This document shows positions 1-5,622 of a DNA stretch of 5,952 bases, one piece after another. The DNA is from an uncultured Caryophanales bacterium. GTDB taxonomy: Bacteria; Bacillota_I; Bacilli_A; Acholeplasmatales; Anaeroplasmataceae. The stretch is taken from the NCBI GenBank assembly GCA_937885165.1, contig CAKZZJ010000163.1, positions 1 to 5,952 on the forward strand, read 5' to 3'. Within the stretch, counting starts at the first letter, position 1, and each line of letters begins with the position of its first letter. The notes beneath the pieces were generated by a model. That model had not been told where the DNA came from. It saw only the letters and a list, made by a program, of their open reading frames with translations, and did no database searches. Position numbers and translations under genes: made by a program.

Positions 1-193
1 TGGAATTAATCCAAATTTCAAAATTGGTGATAAAAATATTAAAACAAAAACTATATGGATAGAATATTATTATGATAAAAAGAATTTAAATGAATATAGT
101 GATACTGATTTTTATCTTTTATTAGATGAAATCAATAATTTTTATTTATATAATTTATCATATGATTTAAAAATAAAATTTATAAAAAAATGA
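1..193 (+). CDS. 3' end of an unrecognised protein (partial)
   Basis: Frame 2 is open from the left edge to a TGA at 191-193, giving 63 visible residues that start GINPNFKIG and end LKIKFIKK. The fragment is rich in Tyr, Asn, Lys and Ile (for example WIEYYYDKKN and INNFYLYN), like the confident genes nearby. I recognise no domain, motif or membrane segment. The stop codon forms the first bases of an intrinsic terminator stem, which supports this being the true end of a gene. Reading TGA as Trp would carry the frame through the terminator to a TAA at 248-250, which is unlikely. The start lies outside the window, so length and function cannot be judged. Confidence 0.6.
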   Translation, partial: GINPNFKIGDKNIKTKTIWIEYYYDKKNLNEYSDTDFYLLLDEINNFYLYNLSYDLKIKFIKK

Positions 194-222
194 AGAAATT
201 TTAAAAAATCTTCATTTTTTTT
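191..222 (+). terminator. Intrinsic terminator after the first gene
   Basis: TGAAGA (191-196) pairs with TCTTCA (209-214) around an AT-only 12-nt loop, followed by eight T residues (215-222). An A-tract just upstream (184-190) can extend the stem by pairing with the T-run. The stem is short and low in GC, so strength is uncertain, but its position exactly at a stop codon and before a new promoter fits a terminator. Confidence 0.65.
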
Positions 223-249
223 GAAAAAAAGATACTTTTCACTCGTTTA
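222..249 (+). promoter_or_regulatory. Candidate ECF-sigma-type promoter for the sigma/beta-propeller pair
   Basis: TGAAAA (222-227) is followed after exactly 16 nt by CGTTTA (244-249). Bacillus ECF sigma factors such as SigW and SigM recognise TGAAAC-N16-CGT, so this resembles an ECF promoter with one changed -35 base. It sits 18 bp before the sigma gene's start codon. ECF operons are often autoregulated, so the encoded sigma factor may read it. That is inference: in DNA this AT-rich, a chance match or a sigma-A promoter (TTGAAA at 221 with a TTTAAT-like -10) remains possible. The -35 element overlaps the end of the preceding terminator's T-run. Confidence 0.45.
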
Positions 250-267
250 ATATATGTAGGAGAAAAA

Positions 268-756
268 ATGGATTTAACCAGGGTAGCTATCAGTTTTAAA
301 AATGGTAATATTAAAGCATTTGATATCCTTTATAAAGAAGGCGAGCCTATCGCGAGGGCTGCAGTTTTTAATTATGTAAAAAATAAAGACGACATCGATG
401 ATTTAATCCAGATTATCTTTTTAAAAGTAAATGATAATATATCTAAATTTGAATCTAAATCTTTTGAAAACTGGCTCTATACAATATCTAAAAATACAGC
501 AATTGATTTCATAAGAGAAAAGAAAATAGAATTAATAGAAAATGTAGATATTTTATCTGATGAATTTAAAAATCCTATCATTAATATAGCATTATCAAAA
601 CTAGATCCACTTGAAAAAGAAATATTCTTAATGAAAGTATTGCTTAATTCTTCTATAAAATCTTTGTCTAAAATATTTAATTTATCTTCATATGATATAA
701 GAAAAATGTATTTTAGTGCCAAAGAAAAATTAAAAAAGGAGCTAAAAGATCTATGA
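268..756 (+). CDS. ECF-type RNA polymerase sigma factor, sigma-70 family
   Basis: A 162-residue protein of the usual ECF length with only sigma regions 2 and 4. Region 2 spans about residues 18-86: FDILYKEG, then the acidic core-binding stretch DDIDDLIQIIFLKV, then FENWLYTISKNTAIDFIREKK, which matches the conserved W-L-x-x-I-x-x-N-x-x-x-D-x-x-R pattern of regions 2.3-2.4. Region 4 spans about 107-160 with LDPLEKEIFLMK and a helix-turn-helix SIKSLSKIFNLSSYDIRKMYFSAKEKL in outline. It is less canonical than usual, which may reflect divergent -35 recognition. The start ATG follows AGGAGA (258-263). The last bases overlap the next start as ATGA, so the two genes are probably translationally coupled. 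The protein should direct core polymerase to a small regulon when released from an anti-sigma factor, most likely the downstream membrane protein. Family confident, regulon unknown. Confidence 0.9.
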   Translation: MDLTRVAISFKNGNIKAFDILYKEGEPIARAAVFNYVKNKDDIDDLIQIIFLKVNDNISKFESKSFENWLYTISKNTAIDFIREKKIELIENVDILSDEFKNPIINIALSKLDPLEKEIFLMKVLLNSSIKSLSKIFNLSSYDIRKMYFSAKEKLKKELKDL

Positions 757-2666
757 AATTTTCTAAATTTAAAAAAGAAATTAAAAAAGAATATGATGAA
801 ATCAATAATAAAGAAATAGAGGTATTCGTAAAAAAGAAAACTATTAATAAATCATCTTTAAAATTTATAATTCCGCTTCTTGCAGTATTTCTATTAGTTT
901 TTGGTTTATTTATGACTTTAGGAATAGATGATATATATGTAACAGCATATAACAAAAGTGTTGAAGCAAATTATAATGAAATGATGGAATCAGTTTTAAA
1001 TAACGATACATCTTTATTTAAAAATACAGATAATTATAATGATATATCTGATTTAAAAAAATTATATAATAAAAAAGAAACATTAAGAAGTAAACTTAAT
1101 ATTGATAATTATAATGTAAAGGGGAATTTTTATGAAGAAGCAGTAGACGCTGTTACAATTACTGCTGTAGCTACTTCATTTAATCCTACTGCAGTAGATG
1201 ATAAAAATTCTTTATCAAGTTATGATACTAACAATCAAAAAGAGGGTATAGAAGAAGCAGATATAGCAAAATTTGATACTAAATATGTTTATTATGTTTC
1301 ATCTACTGGAATATTATATATATATGATTTAGAAGGAAATATCATAATAAATGAGAAAATATCTGATTTATTTAAAGAAGATATAGATGAAAAATATCTA
1401 TATTGTTCTTATTGTTTCGTTAATAAAGAACATATGTATAATCTTAAATTACAAATATATAATGAATATATCATCATTTATAATGAAAGAAGTATAATTA
1501 TCTTGAAATTTGAAGATAATAAATTAGATATTGTATATAAAAATGATTTTCGCACTTTAATTGAAACAAGACTTGTTGAAAATAATTTATATGTTGTAGG
1601 AACTTATGTTAATGATGAAAAATATGCATCAGATGATATAAATTATACAGAAGAAGTTTATAATCCTAATGCAATATTAAAAATATTTAAAATAAATTTA
1701 GAGGATTTTGATATAAAAATAGTAGATAATATATGTAATTTTACATCATTTATATATATGGATTTTAATTATATAGTTATTCCTTCTTATTTATATTTTT
1801 CTATAAATAATGAAACAAATTATACAAAATCATATGCTATAAATGCTAATTTTACATTTTTATATGTGTATGATTTAGATTTGAATCCAGTAAGAATATT
1901 TAAAACTCCAGGAATAATTAATGATCAGTATGCAATAGATATTAAAGATGATTATTTAAGATGTGTATCTACTTCTAACAACTTAAATTTAGTTAATTGT
2001 AATAAGCTTAGTATATTTGATATAAAAGAAGGTAAATTAATCAACTCCTTATCAGAAGGACTTGGTAAAGATTATGAATTAGTTAAATCTACAACATTTG
2101 ATGGTGATTTATGTTATGTTGTTACTTTTAGAAATACTGATCCATTATATGAAATAGATTTAAGCGATCCTTATGACATTAAGATAATATCAGCACTTGA
2201 AGTTCCCGGATATTCAGAATATCTTTATCCATTTAGCTTAAATGATAAGAATTATGTATTGGGATTAGGTATAGGTGATGATTTAATATCAAAAAAGATA
2301 TCACTATATGAAGTAAATAATGGGGAAAATATGGTAGTTGGTGATAGTTTATTTATATATTCAAAAAGAATAGCTGGATATTATACTGATTTCCCAGTGA
2401 ATTCAGATATGATATTTATGGATTATCCATATTACTTTTTCACTAAAGGTGTAGGATTATTCTTCTATAATAATGATAATGAATTGTATTTTGGTTTTTC
2501 TGGATATGATAATTATTATTTATTAAAGATTAATCCAGAAGAAGATAAAGTAATTAATATCATTAATAAAATAGAAATTAAAGATGAATCTAGATTATTC
2601 TTATATAATGGATATGTATACATACCTGATTCTGATAATTTAATAATCTATGAATGGGAATATTAA
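753..2666 (+). CDS. Membrane-anchored beta-propeller protein (PF09826/COG4880 type), putative anti-sigma factor/sensor
   Basis: A 637-residue protein with three parts. Residues 1-35 are a lysine-rich cytoplasmic tail with a short acidic helix (KKEIKKEYDEINNKEIEVF). Residues 36-58 (SLKFIIPLLAVFLLVFGLF region) are a single membrane helix with positive charge on the N-terminal side, predicting an outside C-terminus. After a linker, residues 155-183 carry the signature of secreted C-terminal beta-propeller proteins: S-x-x-x-T-N-x-Q-x-x-G-I-E-E-A-D-I-A-K-x-D, then YVYYVS. The rest has repeated beta-rich strands with D-rich turns (such as ILYIYDLEGN, FLYVYDLDLN, LIIYEWEY). Six Cys lie in the ectodomain, including C218-x-x-C221. 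The start overlaps the sigma gene's stop (ATGA), with AAGGAG at 736-741. Overlap with an ECF sigma and this topology suggest the tail binds the sigma factor. The propeller call is fairly firm; the anti-sigma role and any ligand are inference. Confidence 0.8.
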   Translation: MKFSKFKKEIKKEYDEINNKEIEVFVKKKTINKSSLKFIIPLLAVFLLVFGLFMTLGIDDIYVTAYNKSVEANYNEMMESVLNNDTSLFKNTDNYNDISDLKKLYNKKETLRSKLNIDNYNVKGNFYEEAVDAVTITAVATSFNPTAVDDKNSLSSYDTNNQKEGIEEADIAKFDTKYVYYVSSTGILYIYDLEGNIIINEKISDLFKEDIDEKYLYCSYCFVNKEHMYNLKLQIYNEYIIIYNERSIIILKFEDNKLDIVYKNDFRTLIETRLVENNLYVVGTYVNDEKYASDDINYTEEVYNPNAILKIFKINLEDFDIKIVDNICNFTSFIYMDFNYIVIPSYLYFSINNETNYTKSYAINANFTFLYVYDLDLNPVRIFKTPGIINDQYAIDIKDDYLRCVSTSNNLNLVNCNKLSIFDIKEGKLINSLSEGLGKDYELVKSTTFDGDLCYVVTFRNTDPLYEIDLSDPYDIKIISALEVPGYSEYLYPFSLNDKNYVLGLGIGDDLISKKISLYEVNNGENMVVGDSLFIYSKRIAGYYTDFPVNSDMIFMDYPYYFFTKGVGLFFYNNDNELYFGFSGYDNYYLLKINPEEDKVINIINKIEIKDESRLFLYNGYVYIPDSDNLIIYEWEY

Positions 2667-2693
2667 AAATATGTTAGATAAAAAGCATTTTAT

Positions 2694-2722
2694 TTGACAA
2701 TTATGATTTGGTATATTAAAAT
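2694..2722 (+). promoter_or_regulatory. Sigma-A promoter of the trpS T-box leader
   Basis: A perfect -35 TTGACA (2694-2699) is separated by 17 nt from a -10 TAAAAT (2717-2722), one base from the TATAAT consensus at the third position. Transcription would start near 2729, just before stem I of the T-box. It begins only 27 bp after the stop of the beta-propeller gene. I see no convincing terminator between them, so some read-through from upstream is possible. Confidence 0.8.
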
Positions 2723-2728
2723 ATATTT

Positions 2729-2966
2729 GTTTTAAAAAAGCGATGAAAAAGAGGAGTAATCTGTAATATTTTTTAGAGATAATACGGCTGGTGAAAGTAT
2801 TAATTAAAGCAGATGAAGGTAGCTTTGGAGCTTATTTAGTGAAAATAGTAGCTAAATACGTAATTCTTGCGTTAAAAGATAATTGAGGGCTATAGATTAA
2901 TCTATAGAATTAAGGTGGTACCGCGGCATGTTCGTCCTTAAATTTAATTATTTAAGGACTTTTTTT
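2729..2966 (+). promoter_or_regulatory. T-box riboswitch leader of trpS
   Basis: This leader fills the 322-bp gap between genes. The canonical parts are all visible. The stem I base AAGC/GCTT (2738-2741/2830-2833) carries the GATG and GAGC K-turn elements. The specifier loop pairs AGTA (2755-2758) with GAA (2815-2817), followed by helix ATCTG/CAGAT (2759-2763/2810-2814). The AGAGA bulge is at 2774-2778 and the distal GGCTGGTGAAAG at 2786-2797. Stem III is a perfect 18-nt palindrome (2890-2907). The T-box core AAGGTGGTACCGCGG spans 2912-2926. In the antiterminator TTAAGG (2910-2915) pairs with CCTTAA (2936-2941), leaving the UGGU bulge for the tRNA acceptor end. Uncharged tRNA would stabilise this form and allow trpS transcription. 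Oddly, the trinucleotide after GAA is GGU, not the Trp codon UGG (see findings). Confidence 0.95.
2934..2966 (+). terminator. Regulated terminator of the trpS T-box
   Basis: GTCCTTAAAT (2934-2943) and ATTTAAGGAC (2950-2959) form a perfect 10-bp stem with a 6-nt loop, followed by seven T residues (2960-2966). Its 5' arm contains the CCTTAA that the antiterminator uses, so the two structures are mutually exclusive, as expected for a transcriptional T-box switch. Confidence 0.92.
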
Positions 2967-2988
2967 ATTAATAGAGGAGGAAATATTT

Positions 2989-3987
2989 ATGCGTTTTTTA
3001 TCAGGTATACAACCATCAGGTAACATTACTTTAGGTAATTATTTAGGGGCTATTAAAAATTTTGTTGCTTTACAGAATGAAGAAAAATTTGATGATATTT
3101 TAGTTTTTATTGCTGACTTGCATGCAATAACCATACCTCAAGATAAACAAGAATTAAGGAAAAATATCAGATCACTTGCTGCCATTTATCTTGCTTCTGG
3201 TCTTGATCCAAAAAAATGTCACATTTTTATCCAGTCAGAAGTTCCTTTTCACACTGAACTATCATGGATTTTAGAATGTAATACTTATATCGGCGAAGTT
3301 CAGAGGATGACACAGTTCAAGGACAAAAGTAAAAAAGAGGAGACTCATGGTGTATCTACAGGCCTACTTACATATCCTATACTTATGGCATCAGATATAT
3401 TATTATATGATACTAATTTAGTTCCTGTAGGAAAAGATCAAAAACAGCATCTTGAACTTGCAAGAGATATCGCTATGAGATTCAATCAAAAATATGGCGA
3501 TACTTTTGTAATTCCAGAACCATTTATATCACCAAAATCAGCCAAGATTATGTCACTGACTGACCCAGAGAAAAAAATGAGTAAATCAGATGAAAACCCT
3601 AAATCTTATATTTCACTTCTAGATGATATCAATATCGCAAAGAAAAAAATAAAAAGTGCTGTTACTGATTCAGATACGAAAGTAAAATATGACATAGAAA
3701 ATAAAGCTGGTATTTCTAATTTACTTACTATTGCTTCTTCTTTATCAGGTGATACCATAGAAAAAATCGAAAAAGATTTTGAAAATAAGAATTATCAGGA
3801 ATTTAAAGAATATGTAGCTAATCTTGTGGGTGATTTATTAGCTGATATCCAGGAAAAATATAATAAAATCATCAATTCAAAAGAACTTGATGAAATACTT
3901 GATGAAGGAAGAAATTATGCTACATATCTTGCCAGTAAGAAGATAAATAAAATCAAAAATAAAGTTGGTTTAGGAAGAAAATTGTAA
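2989..3987 (+). CDS. trpS: Tryptophanyl-tRNA synthetase
   Basis: A 332-residue class I aminoacyl-tRNA synthetase that charges tRNA-Trp with tryptophan in the cytoplasm, full length for bacterial TrpRS. The N-terminus GIQPSGNITLGNYLGA (residues 6-21) is the family's ATP-binding motif, with TLGN standing for HIGH. DLHAIT (43-48), the tryptophan-pocket segment MASDILLYDTNLVPVGKDQKQH (133-154, D136 the likely indole-contact Asp) and KMSKS (196-200) follow in the expected order. The C-terminal helices include ISNLLTIAS and the GLGRKL end. AGGAGG at 2975-2980 lies 8 nt before the ATG. The gene is a single-gene transcript controlled by its own T-box leader and ends in a strong bidirectional terminator. 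It carries its own Trp codon as TGG (LSWILE), so the standard code is used. Confidence 0.98.
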   Translation: MRFLSGIQPSGNITLGNYLGAIKNFVALQNEEKFDDILVFIADLHAITIPQDKQELRKNIRSLAAIYLASGLDPKKCHIFIQSEVPFHTELSWILECNTYIGEVQRMTQFKDKSKKEETHGVSTGLLTYPILMASDILLYDTNLVPVGKDQKQHLELARDIAMRFNQKYGDTFVIPEPFISPKSAKIMSLTDPEKKMSKSDENPKSYISLLDDINIAKKKIKSAVTDSDTKVKYDIENKAGISNLLTIASSLSGDTIEKIEKDFENKNYQEFKEYVANLVGDLLADIQEKYNKIINSKELDEILDEGRNYATYLASKKINKIKNKVGLGRKL

Positions 3988-4036
3988 AAAAATAAGTTAT
4001 GAATTAAAGTAGGCTCTTTTAATTCATAACTTTTTT
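3986..4036. terminator. Bidirectional terminator between convergent trpS and birA
   Basis: AAGTTATGAATTAAA (3994-4008) and TTTAATTCATAACTT (4018-4032) form a perfect 15-bp stem with a 9-nt loop. A T-run follows on the plus strand (4031-4036). Seven A residues (3986-3992) give the matching T-run on the minus strand. It therefore serves both trpS, whose stop is at 3985-3987, and birA, whose TAA stop (4037-4035) touches the hairpin. Confidence 0.93.
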
Positions 4037-4718
4037 ATAATTCCCATTTAATTTTTATATCACCTGATGATACATTAACTATTTTATCATCATATTTTGC
4101 GATGATATTACCATTATCATCAATATCAATACATTTATATAATTTATCATTATAATAAAAATTTTTGTTTATAACCAAACTATTTTCTTTATATAATGAT
4201 AATATTTTTTTATCATCTAATTTAGATAATTCTTCATAAGATATGATAATATTATTTAATAAATCATATTTATCTAAAGAAAATAATTTGTCAAATGATA
4301 AAACATTAAATTCTTCTTTTTTAGATAAATCTATTCCTATACCAACGATAGATGAAATAAATTTATCTAAATAAATATCTTCAATTAAAATACCACCTAT
4401 TTTTATATTGTCAATAAATATATCATTAGGCCATTTTATCTTTGAATCTATTTTATATTTCTTTAAAGCATAAATTACAGATAATGGTACTAAAAGATAA
4501 TTGTTTTTATGATTATATAAAATTGAAAAAGTTAAATCATTATCTGATATCCATTTATGATCTAACCTCCCATAACCATTTGTCTGTTTATCACATATTA
4601 AAACAGATTTATCTTTATATTTATCATAATTTTCTTTAAAAAATGTATTTGTAGATGATATTTCATCTATATGATATATTTTATAATCTAATAAATCATA
4701 TAGATAATCTATTCCCAT
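4035..4718 (-). CDS. birA: Biotin--[acetyl-CoA-carboxylase] ligase, catalytic-domain-only form
   Basis: A 227-residue ligase that activates biotin to biotinyl-AMP and transfers it to the lysine of the biotin carrier protein AccB. SSTN (21-24), the adenylate loop QTNGYGRLDHKW (45-56), KWPND (95-99) and KIGGILIE (106-113) appear in the right order, followed by GIGIDLS and a small C-terminal beta domain (SLYKENS onward). No N-terminal winged helix precedes it, so it is a monofunctional ligase rather than a repressor. The usual GRGRxGR loop reads GYGRLDH: the Arg aligned with E. coli R118 is kept (R51), but neighbouring Gly/Arg residues are replaced. The ATG overlaps the fabD stop by 10 nt, and GAGG (4729-4726) lies 7 nt upstream inside fabD, implying coupled translation. 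Last gene of the accA-fabD-birA series. Confidence 0.9.
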   Translation of the reverse strand: MGIDYLYDLLDYKIYHIDEISSTNTFFKENYDKYKDKSVLICDKQTNGYGRLDHKWISDNDLTFSILYNHKNNYLLVPLSVIYALKKYKIDSKIKWPNDIFIDNIKIGGILIEDIYLDKFISSIVGIGIDLSKKEEFNVLSFDKLFSLDKYDLLNNIIISYEELSKLDDKKILSLYKENSLVINKNFYYNDKLYKCIDIDDNGNIIAKYDDKIVNVSSGDIKIKWEL

Positions 4719-5620
4719 TCTTTTGCCTCAGTTAAAAGATTATTAAAAGCAACAACATCTGAAACATTATATATTTTGACATCATTTAATGTTTTTCTTA
4801 CAAATGAAGATAAGCTCTTACCTGGACCTATTTCAATAAATGTATCAACACCATATTTTTCTAAATTATATAATGTATCAGTAAATCTAACACTTGATCT
4901 TATCTGACGCTCTAAAATATCATATAAATCATCATCTGATAAATCACCATAAGTGTTATATAAAACTTTATATTTTGGTTCATTATGAGAAAATTTATTA
5001 AGTTCTTCTCTTAATTTTAATGATGCTTCATTTAAAAGTGATGAATGAAAAGCACCTGATACATTAAGCATTACTATCCTTTTAGCACCAAGCTCATTTA
5101 AATTCTTTATGGCACTATCTATGCCTTTATTATCACCTGTAATAACAATTTGTGTCGGACAGTTGTAGTTTGCAATTTCACATATACCATCGACATTTTT
5201 TAATGCTTCTTCAATTATTTTTATATCAGTATTGATTACTGCTGCCATCTTTGATGTATTAAGAGGCAGTGCATTTTGCATGATGTTACCTCTTATTGAT
5301 ACTATCTTAAGTGCATCATCTAAATCCCATGTATCAGCAAATGATAATGCTGTATATTCGCCTAAAGATAAGCCAACAACATATTCAGGTTCAATATTAT
5401 TTTCTTTTAAAAGTCTTGCGATAATATAGCTAGTAAGCAACATCGTAGGCTGAGCATATTTGGTTTCAGTTAATTTTTCAATTGGTCCTGAAAAACATAA
5501 ATCTCTTAATTCAGGAAATTTATCATAAATATCTTTTGCTAAAGGATAATTATCATAAAAATCCTTACCCATTCCTACTACCTGAGCACCCTGCCCAGCA
5601 AATAAAAAGGCAATTTTCAT
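4709..5620 (-). CDS. fabD: Malonyl-CoA:ACP transacylase
   Basis: A 303-residue acyltransferase that moves malonate from malonyl-CoA to acyl carrier protein, supplying the extender unit of type II fatty acid synthesis. Numbered from the ATG at 5620-5618, it shows GQGAQ (9-13), the nucleophile motif GLSLGE with Ser85, R110 in the SIRGNIMQ segment, the catalytic-dyad His192 in GAFHSSLL, and IGPGKSLSSFVRK near the end. The residue before Ser85-Leu is Leu, where E. coli has His (GHSLGE); I recall this variant in clostridial FabD proteins. A GTG at 5629-5627 would add three residues, but I prefer the ATG because GGGGTG (5632-5627) sits 6 nt before it as a ribosome binding site. With that start, fabD begins 2 nt after the accA stop and overlaps birA by 10 nt. 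Confidence 0.95.
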   Translation of the reverse strand: MKIAFLFAGQGAQVVGMGKDFYDNYPLAKDIYDKFPELRDLCFSGPIEKLTETKYAQPTMLLTSYIIARLLKENNIEPEYVVGLSLGEYTALSFADTWDLDDALKIVSIRGNIMQNALPLNTSKMAAVINTDIKIIEEALKNVDGICEIANYNCPTQIVITGDNKGIDSAIKNLNELGAKRIVMLNVSGAFHSSLLNEASLKLREELNKFSHNEPKYKVLYNTYGDLSDDDLYDILERQIRSSVRFTDTLYNLEKYGVDTFIEIGPGKSLSSFVRKTLNDVKIYNVSDVVAFNNLLTEAKEWE

Positions 5621-5622
5621 AA

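Noticed and set aside
1..250. Alternative code with TGA as Trp, extending the first frame beyond 193
   Set aside because: Read-through would run across the terminator and promoter to a TAA at 248-250. TGG encodes Trp in trpS and birA. TGA at 754-756 is a natural stop in an ATGA overlap.
341..362. Locally GC-richer patch in the sigma gene as a sign of transfer
   Set aside because: About 20 bp encoding GEPIARAA in a conserved family region. The rest of the gene has the same AT-rich codon use as its neighbours, so it is not evidence of transfer.
477..955. Minus-strand frames of about 80 codons at 477-722 and 713-955
   Set aside because: They lie opposite the confidently identified sigma factor and the N-terminus of the beta-propeller protein. 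They show no ribosome binding site or recognisable domain and are shadows of AT-rich coding.
2667..2693. Terminator after the beta-propeller gene
   Set aside because: Only weak A/T pairing can be drawn in this short stretch. There is no GC-containing stem followed by a T-run, so I do not call one.
4442..4639. 65-codon plus-strand frame opposite birA
   Set aside because: Wholly inside birA on the other strand, with no family resemblance and no promoter or ribosome binding site.
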